A DNA stretch of 15,114 nucleotides. Origin: JBOFLG01 sp051657745 (GTDB lineage Bacteria > Actinomycetota > Actinomycetes > Actinomycetales > Dermatophilaceae). The stretch's first letter is position 1, and each line of letters begins with the position of its first letter. The notes beneath the pieces are model-generated. The model ran no database searches and was not told the DNA's origin. It saw only the letters and a program-made list of their open reading frames with translations. A program made the translations under genes and the position numbers. Location: positions 1 through 15,114 of the forward strand of contig JBOFLG010000048.1 of the NCBI GenBank assembly GCA_051657745.1, written 5' to 3'. Below, one piece after another: positions 1 to 7,800 of this stretch.

Positions 1-47
1 ATCCTCGCACGCTACCGAGGCGGCTCATCGGACCCAGCCAGCCGGCG

Positions 48-307
48 TCACGAACGGACCGCGACCGCAACGAGAGTCCCCGTCGCGTTCGGCACGTCGT
101 CCGGGCCGGGGATGACGTGGCGCGCGGTGACGGTGAACCGACCCGTCGACGGCGCAGGTCGCCCAGGATCTCGGCTCCGGGTCCGCGGCCTGGGTACTGG
201 GTCAGATCCAGTCGGGTGGGTGGGTCGAGCGGCTCGGGCACGGACGCAGCGAGCCGCTGGGCGGCGTGGGTATGCCAGGCGGTTGCGTTGACCGTCTCAA
301 TGCTCAC
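48..307 (-). pseudogene. Remnant of a class I SAM-dependent methyltransferase (N- and C-terminal pieces only)
   Basis: A GTG at 307-305 overlaps the stop of the upstream phosphotransferase gene (GTGA). It opens a frame whose first ~56 residues look like the N-terminus of an actinobacterial SAM-dependent methyltransferase family: an early WHTH segment, a P-rich stretch, then GPGAEILGDL followed by RRRRV, where homologues normally run on into the glycine-rich SAM motif I. That motif is absent. At about 138-142 the similarity moves to another frame, which encodes FTVTARHVIPGPDD...GTLVAVAVRS and stops at 48-50. This resembles the C-terminal strand region of such enzymes. The simplest reading is an internal deletion of most of the catalytic domain, leaving a frameshifted scar. 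The overlaps and N-terminal sequence are seen directly; the family assignment is from memory of the family, and the deletion is inferred. No function is expected. Confidence 0.55.
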
Positions 308-1215
308 AACCGGAGTAGGCCGACTGCCTCGCGGAGGTGCCGGCGGACCGCAGCGATGTAGGTGGCATCCGTCGAGGGGTCGTTGATCCACACGACAGCC
401 TGGTCGAGATACCACGAGAGCGCCCAGATGCGATGCCAGCCAAGAGCCCAGTTCTCGGCGGGGAGGCCAGCACGGGCAGTCGTTGCCTCAGCGGGCCCAC
501 CGGCGGCGACGTAGGCCTCGATCAGTTCGCGCAACCTCGCTGGGTCGGGCTCGTCGATCGTGCCGTGCCACGACGCAAGATCGAGCAGCCCCGGGCCGTT
601 GAAAGCCCGAGCGAAGTCCAGGAGTCGCCACCCTGAATCTCCGATGTGGAGCGAGGTCGGATGGAACTCCGAATGGCACAACCCGAACGGCGCCAGATAG
701 AAACCCTCGACCAGCGATTCGGATCGTCTGGCCAGCAGCCGAAGCATGTCCACGATGTCGTCGACGCCCGCCCAACGACCGGACCCCACGAGCGTCAGTA
801 CCCGGTCCATCGAATGTTCGGCCAAGCCCGCAAGATGATCCTGGGCCAGCGTGGGCAATTTTGGTAAACAGGGCACTGCGTGAAGCACGACTGCGGCCCG
901 GGCACCATCAATATCGTCGGCGTCCCGGTGCGGCGCACCCAGGTCTTCCAGGAGCATGCCGAGCAGATGTGCCTGGGTGGTGGCGGCGCGCAGCTCGGGA
1001 ACCGGCACTCCGTGCTCTGCCGCGAGACGCAGCGCGATGTGCTCGCTCGTAAAAGGCTCGGCGGCGTACTTGAAGACCATCGTCGAGCCGTCAACAAGGT
1101 GGAGGCGTTCGACGCCCGACAGCCGCCAGGCCCGGATCAATTCGCGTCGGGCCACTGTCAGGCCCGCTGTGGCGGCGACGCCCCGCAATAATTCATCGAC
1201 CATTTTCTCATCCAT
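304..1215 (-). CDS. APH-family phosphotransferase with variant catalytic loop
   Basis: This 303-residue protein has the aminoglycoside-phosphotransferase/choline-kinase-like fold. The N-lobe contains the candidate ATP-contacting lysine (MVFKY, K49). The catalytic loop is HSEFHPTSLH at residues 181-190, and the metal-binding aspartate is in LLDFARAF (D200). The usual loop is HxDxHxxN; here the aspartate is glutamate (E183) and the asparagine is serine (S188). Catalysis may therefore be altered, or this may be a subgroup trait. The substrate cannot be told and need not be an antibiotic. I chose the ATG at 1215 because GGGAG lies 6 nt upstream; an in-frame ATG at 1242 is less well placed. The start overlaps the preceding regulator fragment by 8 nt, and the stop overlaps the GTG of the methyltransferase remnant, so it was the middle gene of a coupled operon. 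The frame is intact although both neighbours are damaged. Confidence 0.75.
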   Translation of the reverse strand: MDEKMVDELLRGVAATAGLTVARRELIRAWRLSGVERLHLVDGSTMVFKYAAEPFTSEHIALRLAAEHGVPVPELRAATTQAHLLGMLLEDLGAPHRDADDIDGARAAVVLHAVPCLPKLPTLAQDHLAGLAEHSMDRVLTLVGSGRWAGVDDIVDMLRLLARRSESLVEGFYLAPFGLCHSEFHPTSLHIGDSGWRLLDFARAFNGPGLLDLASWHGTIDEPDPARLRELIEAYVAAGGPAEATTARAGLPAENWALGWHRIWALSWYLDQAVVWINDPSTDATYIAAVRRHLREAVGLLRL

Positions 1216-1633
1216 GACCGTCTCCCGAGGCAGTAGTGACATCGAGGTGCACACCCCCCTGCAGGGTGCGCATCCCCGACCATTCGGCGTGCCCGGTTAG
1301 GCGGTCACCCGGTATGTCGTCGGCGAATCGTCCGTTGAGTAGTGGTGCGACGTCGGAGGTCAGGTAGCGCATGACCGCGACCTTGACCTTCCCTCCCCCG
1401 TGGCGTTGGTCGAGCCGGGAGAAGAACCGCACCGCGTCACGGGTGGCCTCGACGTCGCTGCGCCTCACCAGGTGGCGATCCGTCGGGGTCCGCCCCGCGC
1501 AGTCCCGAGCCGCCCGAGCCCACCACTGCGCATCCGGAACGACCTGGCCCGCCACGGTACACGCAGCCGTACCTAGGACGGCCCGGCGCGACACCCCAGC
1601 CACACCGCCTTCGAGGCCAGCCACCAGCGTCAC
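1208..1633 (-). pseudogene. Middle-domain fragment of an XRE-family regulator
   Basis: This frame of 141 codons matches the region that follows the HTH in a group of actinobacterial XRE regulators. It has a segment VSRRAVLGTAACTV, then WWARAARDC, an RRSDVEATRDAVRFFSRLDQRHGGG block, and VMRYLTSDVAPLLNGRF. In full-length relatives this is followed by a long TPR-like helical C-terminus ('AAELA...LAGWMAYD'). Here the sequence becomes unrelated after about residue 103 and stops at 1208, so the C-terminal half is missing. The GTG at 1633-1631 overlaps the TGA of the HTH fragment (GTGA), and the stop overlaps the phosphotransferase start. It could be translated by coupling, but without the HTH in the same chain it is probably non-functional as a regulator. 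The alternative is a genuinely split two-protein regulator. Confidence 0.55.
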
Positions 1634-1866
1634 CGCATCGACATCCCATCACCCCGACGACGGCGCAACAGACCCGGTCGGCATCGCCGGCGTCGAGCAT
1701 CCGACAGCCGTGCAAGGTCCCGGACCAGAGCCGGGGTGACCTCGCGACCGCTGCCGGTCTCGACCCGGCTGAGGTGGCCCTTGTCGCGCCGGATCAGCCG
1801 CGCCAACCGGGCGAGGCTGACCTGCTGCCCCTCCCGGGCCCGACGCAGATCCGCCCCAACAATCAT
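1630..1866 (-). pseudogene. HTH (XRE/Cro-CI) N-terminal fragment of a regulator
   Basis: This 78-codon frame starts at an ATG (1866) with a good GGAGGG Shine-Dalgarno 9 nt upstream. Residues 4-52 form a clear Cro/CI helix-turn-helix: GADLRRAREGQQVSLARLAR, then the recognition region IRRDKGHLSRVETG and REVTPALVRDLARL. After DLARL the frame turns into an arginine-rich tail (RRRRGDGMSMR) and stops. The expected continuation, LDAGDADRV, is present in another frame at about 1699-1673. This indicates an indel near 1700 that split the original regulator. The DNA-binding domain itself looks intact, so a short DNA-binding protein may still be made. It is divergently oriented from the polymerase gene at 2056. 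Confidence 0.6.
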
Positions 1867-1900
1867 GCGTGGGCTCCCTCCGTGCCGCACCAGCCACCGA

Positions 1901-1919
1901 CGCCGCGCCGCGCCGCGCC
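1901..1919. repeat. Short CGCCG tandem repeat (about 3.8 units)
   Basis: A pure 5-bp tandem repeat lies in the leader of the minus-strand HTH gene, 35-53 nt upstream of its ATG. It is a possible slippage site. It may equally be chance in DNA this GC-rich. Confidence 0.5.
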
Positions 1920-1926
1920 TGAGGTC

Positions 1927-1932
1927 ACGATA
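1927..1932 (-). promoter_or_regulatory. Possible -10 box of the XRE-phosphotransferase operon
   Basis: TATCGT on the minus strand fits the actinobacterial TAnnnT -10 consensus and would start a transcript near 1920, about 54 nt before the HTH ATG. No convincing -35 element is visible. This is a weak call; the rest of the 1867-2022 intergenic region shows nothing else I can name. Confidence 0.25.
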
Positions 1933-2022
1933 GCCAGCCGCGAGTGGCGCCCGAGCCACGGCCTCGGGACAGACCGAGAGACACGGAGCCACGCGGAGCG
2001 CGACGCCGACAACTCCCCCGCC

Positions 2023-2028
2023 TAGCAT
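2023..2028 (+). promoter_or_regulatory. -10 box (TAGCAT) of a leaderless-type promoter for the polymerase gene
   Basis: TAGCAT matches TAnnnT and is followed after exactly 7 nt by the ATG at 2036. This is the spacing of actinobacterial leaderless transcripts, whose first base is the start codon. The predicted transcript therefore begins with the mini-ORF at 2036 rather than with the polymerase ATG at 2056. Confidence 0.5.
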
Positions 2029-2035
2029 CTGGCCC

Positions 2036-2059
2036 ATGCCCGGATACCCGACCCGATGA
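2036..2059 (+). CDS. Leaderless 7-codon mini-ORF (MPGYPTR) overlapping the polymerase start
   Basis: The ATG at 2036 lies at the predicted +1 of the TAGCAT promoter. The frame codes for MPGYPTR and ends in a TGA whose first two bases are the last two of the polymerase ATG (ATGA). No Shine-Dalgarno is visible for either start. A plausible role is translational coupling: a ribosome loads on the leaderless end, terminates, and reinitiates on the polymerase gene. The overlap and spacing are seen directly; translation is inferred. Confidence 0.4.
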   Translation: MPGYPTR

Positions 2060-3756
2060 CGCCGAACCGCCTCGCAGCGTTCGTGGTCGGGCCGCAGACT
2101 GCGGAGGGCCGCTGGGCTGCGGTCCTCCACGACGGGCAGTCCCACACCGGACCGGTCGCCGACATCGTCGCCCGAGCCGGTGAGATCGAGGCCACCGGCC
2201 CGGTCCGATGGGTCTGGTGGTCAGCGTCATCCGCGGCCCGCCACCTCCTCGACGCAGACGTCGCCCTCTCCCGATCCTGGGACATCGCCGAAGCACACCG
2301 GCTCCTCCACGGCCGCTGGGCGGCATCCCCACCGATCTGCTGGGCCGGCGCACACGGCCTCGCCGCGGGCGACATCCCCACCGCACCCACCGGCGACCTC
2401 TTCGACCTCACCCACAACCACACCTACCCCCTCGACGACGGACTCCTCACCACCACCGGACATCTCCGCGGCGACTACGAAACCTGGCTGGAGAACCCCG
2501 CCCACCTCCAAGCCTGGGCCCACGCCGCCCTGGAGACCGCGACCCGACAACTCTCCGCCGCCGACCACACCAGCCCACGACTCGCCACCACCACACACGC
2601 CGAATCAGCCACCGCCGTCCTCTGCCTCGAACTCGAACGCGACGGACTCCCCCTGGACCGAACCCGCATCGAGTCACTCATCGCCGAGGCCGCCGGGCCC
2701 CGGGCAAGCACACCCCAGGATGACGAGCACACCCGCCACCAGCGCGACCAGCGAGTGCTCCAGCACGTACCCGGCCGCGCCACCACCGACCTGCGCAACC
2801 CCACCCAGGTGCGCGACCTCCTCGCTGCGGTCGGAGTCACCGTCCCCACCACCCGCAAGTGGGTCCTGGAGCCCTACCGGACCACCCACCCGGTCGTCGA
2901 CGCGATCCTGCGCTGGCGACGCGACGAACGCATCGCCACCACCTACGGCTACCGCTGGCTCGACAACCACGTCGGTGCCGACGACCGCCTCCGCGGCCAC
3001 TGGACAGCCTGCGACGGCGCCGCCGGGCGGATGACCGCCGACAACGGACTTCACAACCTGCCCACCGTGCTCCGACCCGCGGTCGCCGCCCACCCCGAGC
3101 ACCGCTTCGTCCGAGCCGACCTCGGCCAGATCGAACCCCGGGTCCTCGCCGTGGTCGCCGCCGACCCAGCCCTCGCTGCGGCAACCGCCGACAACGACCT
3201 CTACGCCCCCGTCGCAACTCAGCTCGGAGTCCCCCGCGAGACCGCCAAGGTGGCTGTGCTCGCCGCGATGTACGGGCAGCGCAGTGGCACGGCCGGGGCG
3301 GCGCTCCAGGGCCTGCAGCGGGCCTATCCCCGAGCCATGCGCCTACTCGACGACGCCTACGAGACTGGCCGACGCGGCGAGCCGCTGCGCACCTGGGGTG
3401 GTCGGCTCGTGCCCACCGGCGCGCTGCTCGATGACCAGCCACCCGGCGCCGACCCCGACCTCGACGCGGCCCGGGGCAGGTTCGCGCGCAACGCGGTGAT
3501 CCAGGGGTCGGCGGCCGAACTGTTCAAGGCCTGGGTCTGCACGGTCCGGGCCACGACCCGCGACCTCGGGGCCCAGGTGGTGTTGTGCCTGCACGACGAG
3601 ATACTGGTGCACGTCCCCGAGCCGGCCGCCGCCGAGACCGCCCGACGGGTCGATGCCACGCTCGACGAGGCGGCCCGGCGCTGGTCGAGCGGTGCGCCGG
3701 TGCGCTTCGTGGCCGACACCACGATCATCCGCTGCTGGTCGGACGCGAAACCCTGA
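2056..3756 (+). CDS. Family-A DNA polymerase paralogue (bifunctional 3'-5' exonuclease/DNA polymerase family)
   Basis: This 566-residue protein belongs to a second, short Pol I type found in actinobacteria. It has no N-terminal 5' flap nuclease domain. Its N-terminal ~190 residues occupy the exonuclease-like position, but I see no clear set of catalytic acidic residues there. The polymerase domain follows at ~190-566: GAAGRMTADNGLHNLP (322-336, the template/primer-contact motif), motif A ADLGQIEPR with D355 and E360, motif B (O-helix) R394-K398-Y406, and motif C LHDE with D514/E515. Both metal-binding aspartates are present. Two positions deviate: motif A reads DLGQIEPR, not DYSQIELR, and the O-helix residue equivalent to E. 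coli F762 is leucine (L402). The likely role is accessory repair or gap-filling synthesis; this is inferred. The start is fixed by the ATGA overlap with the mini-ORF. Codon choice changes noticeably in the last third. Confidence 0.85.
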   Translation: MTPNRLAAFVVGPQTAEGRWAAVLHDGQSHTGPVADIVARAGEIEATGPVRWVWWSASSAARHLLDADVALSRSWDIAEAHRLLHGRWAASPPICWAGAHGLAAGDIPTAPTGDLFDLTHNHTYPLDDGLLTTTGHLRGDYETWLENPAHLQAWAHAALETATRQLSAADHTSPRLATTTHAESATAVLCLELERDGLPLDRTRIESLIAEAAGPRASTPQDDEHTRHQRDQRVLQHVPGRATTDLRNPTQVRDLLAAVGVTVPTTRKWVLEPYRTTHPVVDAILRWRRDERIATTYGYRWLDNHVGADDRLRGHWTACDGAAGRMTADNGLHNLPTVLRPAVAAHPEHRFVRADLGQIEPRVLAVVAADPALAAATADNDLYAPVATQLGVPRETAKVAVLAAMYGQRSGTAGAALQGLQRAYPRAMRLLDDAYETGRRGEPLRTWGGRLVPTGALLDDQPPGADPDLDAARGRFARNAVIQGSAAELFKAWVCTVRATTRDLGAQVVLCLHDEILVHVPEPAAAETARRVDATLDEAARRWSSGAPVRFVADTTIIRCWSDAKP

Positions 3757-3776
3757 CGCTCGTCATCCGAGCTTCT

Positions 3777-3846
3777 GCCTCATGCGATAACTGTGAGTCA
3801 GAACCCGGGACCGTCGGGGGTCGCGCCCCAGGTTGTCGCATGAGGC
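3777..3846. terminator. Long imperfect hairpin between convergent genes (terminator or dispersed palindromic repeat)
   Basis: Arms GCCTCATGCGATAAC (3777-3791) and GTTGTCGCATGAGGC (3832-3846) are complementary over 15 positions with a single G-U type pair. They enclose 40 nt that contain smaller GC hairpins. It sits in the 105-bp gap between the stops of the polymerase gene and the convergent PAC2 gene, so it could stop transcription from both sides. There is no T tract. The arm is long and not especially GC-rich, and the structure resembles REP/MITE-like repeats. No second copy is visible in the window. Confidence 0.5.
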
Positions 3847-3861
3847 GTCAAGGTGTCCAGG

Positions 3862-4779
3862 TCAGGGGCGGTCGTCGTCAGAGACGCCGCGCAGAAACGT
3901 CTCGAACTCGGCACCGAGCTCCTCCGCCGACGGCAACTCACTGGCCTCGGAGCCGAGCAGGCTGGGCCGTGGTGCACCCTCAACGACCGAGTCGTACTGC
4001 TGCTCCAGCGCACGGATGACGGACGCGGCCTCGTCGCTCTGCGCGACCTCGGTGGCGATCGCCTGCTGGCCAGTACGGGCGCGCACCACGAGATCATCGT
4101 TCGGCAGATTCAGCCCGGTGGCGTCGGTGACCGCGTTCAGCGCCGCAAGTGCGCCCTCCGCCCACTCCGAGGTGGCGAGGTAGTGGGGCACGTGCACCGC
4201 GAAACCCAGTGCCTGGTGGCCCCGCTCACCCAACCGGAACTCGAGCAGTGCGCAGAACGACGCCGGCACCTCGACCCGACCGAAGGGCGAACGAGCGTCA
4301 GCCACCAGCACCGGGTCGGTGGCATGCGCGGTCATCCCGACCGGGCGGGTGTGCGGCACCGCCATCGGGATGCCGTGGGTGGTCACGACCAGCGTGATCC
4401 CGAGGCGCACCACGAGGTCCCGCACCGACTCGGCCAGCCGCTCCCATTGGTAGTCCGGCTCGGGACCAGTGAGGAGATACCACGTGCGGCCGTCGCGGTC
4501 GGTCAGCCGCTGCAGCAGCATCGCCGGGTCGTCGTACTCGACCCACCGGTTTGCGTCGAAGACCATCGCCGGGCGACGACCGCGGTAGTCAAGCAGCTGG
4601 TCCAGATCGAATGAGGCGACGACCTCAGGCTCACCAGTGTCGAGCAGGTGCGCTGACAGCAGGGCCTGGACCTGCCCAGCATCGACGAAACCGCCCAGCG
4701 CGACCACCAGCACGCCGGGGCGCGCGGCACCAAGCCCGGCGTCGGTCTCGACGCGGTACAGGTCGGAGGGGTTGAGCAC
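3862..4779 (-). CDS. PAC2 (proteasome assembly chaperone) family protein
   Basis: The protein is about 305 residues if it starts at the GTG at 4779, which has GGAG 5 nt upstream and gives the usual MLNPSDLYRVE opening of actinobacterial PAC2 proteins. Diagnostic parts are the early LVVALGGFVDAGQ segment, the FDLDQLLDYRGRRPAMVFD block, LTGPEPDYQWERLAESV, and the GIPMAVPHTRPVGMTAHAT motif. An acidic C-terminal tail is also seen in relatives. In eukaryotes PAC2 helps assemble the 20S proteasome. Many actinobacteria have homologues, but their role is unproven. A longer frame reaching 4953 exists but would overlap the end of hrpA and lacks family similarity there. The gene lies 67 nt downstream of hrpA on the same strand, so co-transcription is likely. 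It converges on the polymerase gene. Confidence 0.88.
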   Translation of the reverse strand: MLNPSDLYRVETDAGLGAARPGVLVVALGGFVDAGQVQALLSAHLLDTGEPEVVASFDLDQLLDYRGRRPAMVFDANRWVEYDDPAMLLQRLTDRDGRTWYLLTGPEPDYQWERLAESVRDLVVRLGITLVVTTHGIPMAVPHTRPVGMTAHATDPVLVADARSPFGRVEVPASFCALLEFRLGERGHQALGFAVHVPHYLATSEWAEGALAALNAVTDATGLNLPNDDLVVRARTGQQAIATEVAQSDEAASVIRALEQQYDSVVEGAPRPSLLGSEASELPSAEELGAEFETFLRGVSDDDRP

Positions 4780-4846
4780 GGCGACTCCATTCGCGGGTGG
4801 CGATGACTGCTGGTGAACGTCCGAGATGCGGCGCTGGATTCCCGGG

Positions 4847-7800
4847 TCAGCCGACCTGGCCCCGCACCGACGACAGGTCGACCGCGGCGATGGCCGCCCC
4901 GATCCGCTTCTCCGACACCGGCCGCGCAGCGCCGATCGACTGGGCGAACACACTCACCCGCAACTCCTCGACCAACCACCCGATGTCGGCCACCTCCGCC
5001 GCCTCCCGGCGCGCCGGCGGCAGCGCGTCGAGCAGGTCGGCATACGCGGCCTCGACCCGGTCGACGGTCTGCTGGGACACCGACTCGCGGCGGTTGGCAG
5101 CAGCACGTTCGAGACGGTGCCGGGCGGCCCGCAGGTAGCGGAGCACATCGGGCAGGCGGGCCAGCCCCGTGGCGCAGACGAAGCCGGGACGCACCAGCCC
5201 GGCCAGCTGAGCCGCGACATCAGCGCGCGAGGCAGCGGTCGCTGCGGCTGCCGACCCGACCGCGAGCGACTCCAGCATCCGGCGCACCGCGGCAGCCTCG
5301 GCGAGCACCGGCTCGACCGCCTCCACGACGGTGACCACCCGCGCGGCGACGTGCGCCCGCGCGGCGGCCAGCGCGGCATCCCAGGCCGGCTCGGTCCGCA
5401 CCGGGCCGGTGACGCGCTCGGCGACGATGTCGTCGAGGGCCGCCTCGAGGCAGTCCTGGAGGAGCGCCGGAACCGAGCCGTGCGGGTTGTCGGCCAGGGC
5501 CAGTTTCTGGGCGTTGGTCAGGCGGCCGAGCACGCGCGTCCACGGCGCCGTGATGGCCAGCAGCAGGAGCCGACGTACCCCGGCGCGGTGGGCGGCATCT
5601 GCCGACCCCGGGTCGGGCAGCACCCGGAGCGCGACCGAGGCGCCCTCATCGACCAGCGCCGGGTACCCATGCACCACCACGCCATCGGCCTGGCCCTCGA
5701 ATGTCTCGGGGACGGTGCCGAACGACCACGTCGTCGCACCAGTCCGCTCGATGGCATGGCCGGCCCGCGACACGCCCTCGTCGACCGCGACACTCGCCGC
5801 CGCCCGCACCGCGTCGAGATCCTTGCCCGCGGCGACGGCCTCCCCCTGCGCGACCTCGACGCGGAACGTCATCCGCAGATGGGCTGGCACCGCGGCCAGG
5901 TCGAAGTCGGTGGGTGCGACCCGCACCCGGCCGCGCCCGGTGAGCACCCGAGCCAACTCCGCCACGAGCGAGCCTCCGGCCGGGTCGGCCTCGGCCAGCG
6001 CGGCGAGCGCGGTGTCGGGGGCCGGCACGAAATGCCGCCGGGTCTCCTTGGGCAGCGAGCGGATCAGGGCCACCGCCAGGTCGTCGCGGAGCCCGGGCAC
6101 CTGCCAGTCGAACCCATCGGGACGCAGCCGGTTCAGCACCGCCGCCGGCACGTGCACCGTGACGCCGTCGTCCTCGGTGCCGGGAGCGAAGGTGTACGTG
6201 AGCTCGAGCTCCAGGTCGCCCTGCCGCCACACCCGCGGGTAGTCGGATGCCGACACCGCACCACCCGCGGACGAGGTGAGGTCTGGCTCCGTGAGGGTCA
6301 ACAGGCCGGGGCGGCGACGCCGCTCGCCGCGCCACCAGCGGTCGAAGTGCCGTTCGGTGACCACGTCGGGCGGTACCCGAGCGTCGTAGAACGCGAACAG
6401 CACCTCGTCATCGACGACGATGTCGCGGCGCCGGGCGCGCTCCTCGAGCTCGGTGACCGCACCCAGCGTGGCCTGGTTGCTCCGCCAGAACTCGTGACGC
6501 GGCTCCCAGTCGCCCTCGACGAGAGCGCACCGGATGAAGAGCTCGCGGGCCGCCGCTGGGTCAGTGCCGGCGTACTGCACGGTGCGGTCGGTGACCAGTG
6601 GCACGCCGTAGAGCGTGACCCGCTCGGTAGCGACGGCCGCGCCCGCCCGGCGGCTCCACCGCGGCTCGCTGAGCGTGCGGGTCACCACATGCGCGGCAGC
6701 CTCCTCGGCCCACCCCGGCTCGATGGTCGCCGCCGTCCGCGCCCAGAGCCGGCTGGTTTCGACCAGTTCGGCGGCCATGACGTACTCGGGTCGAGTCCGG
6801 AACAGCGTCGAGCCCGGCGCGATCGCGAACCGGGCCCCCCGGGCGCCGGTGTACTCGCGGGTCGGCTCGGTACGCACGCCGATGTGGGAGAGCAACCCGG
6901 CGAGGAGGGCACGGTGCACGGTGTCCCAGTCGGGCTCGGCGGCATCGGCGGCGGTGCCGAGGTCCGGGTTGAGGCGCGCACCCCGACACGCGTGCCGCAG
7001 CTGCTGGTGCAGATCCTGCCACTCGCGGACCCGCAGATAATGGAGGTACTCGGCTTTACACCGACGGCGGAATGCGCTGTGCGACAGCACCTTCTGTTGC
7101 TCAGCGACATACCGCCACAGGTGCAGCAGCGCGGCGAAGTCGGACCGGTCGTGCCGGAACCGGGCATGCGCCTGGTCGGCCTGAGCAGCCGCGTCGACCG
7201 GCCGTTCCCGCGGGTCCTGGATGGACAGCGCGGCCACCACCACCAGCACTTCCCGGGTACAGCCGAGCCGGTCGGCCTCCACCACCATCCGGGCCAGCCG
7301 CGGGTCGAGCGGCAACCGCGCCAGGGTACGGCCCACCGGCGTCAGGCGAGCGCCCCGACCACGGTGACGACCCGTCATCCGCGCATCGCTGGAGAACGCG
7401 CCGAGCTCCTCGAGGAGACGGACCCCGTCGGTGACCTGCCGCGGATCGGGGGCATCCACGAAGGGGAACCGCGCGACGTCACCGAGACCGAGCGAGGTCA
7501 TCTGCAAGATGACGGACGCAAGCGACGTGCGCTGGATCTCGGGTTCGGTGAACTCCGGCCGGGCGTCGTGATCGTCCTGCGAGTAGAGCCGGATGCAGAC
7601 ACCCGGCGCCACCCGCCCGCACCGGCCGGCGCGCTGGGCCGCACTGGCCCGGCTCACCGGCTCAATCGGGAGCCGCTGCACCTTGGTGCGCTGGCTGTAC
7701 CGGGAGATCCGGGCCGTGCCGGTGTCGATGACATAGCCGACGCCGGGAACCGTGAGCGAGGTCTCGGCGACATTCGTGGCCAGGACGATGCGCCGCCGGC

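Noticed and set aside
1867..2145. N-terminal extension of the HTH fragment to 2145
   Set aside because: It would overlap the divergent polymerase start and its promoter. The ATG at 1866 has GGAGGG and gives the normal start of the HTH domain.
2180..3102. Long Pro/Ser/Thr- or Arg-rich frames overlapping the polymerase gene
   Set aside because: They are frame shadows of a C-rich coding strand, with no start signals or domains.
4780..4953. N-terminal extension of the PAC2 protein to 4953
   Set aside because: It overlaps the end of hrpA, is Arg/Ser-rich without similarity, and a GTG with GGAG at 4779 gives the standard family N-terminus.
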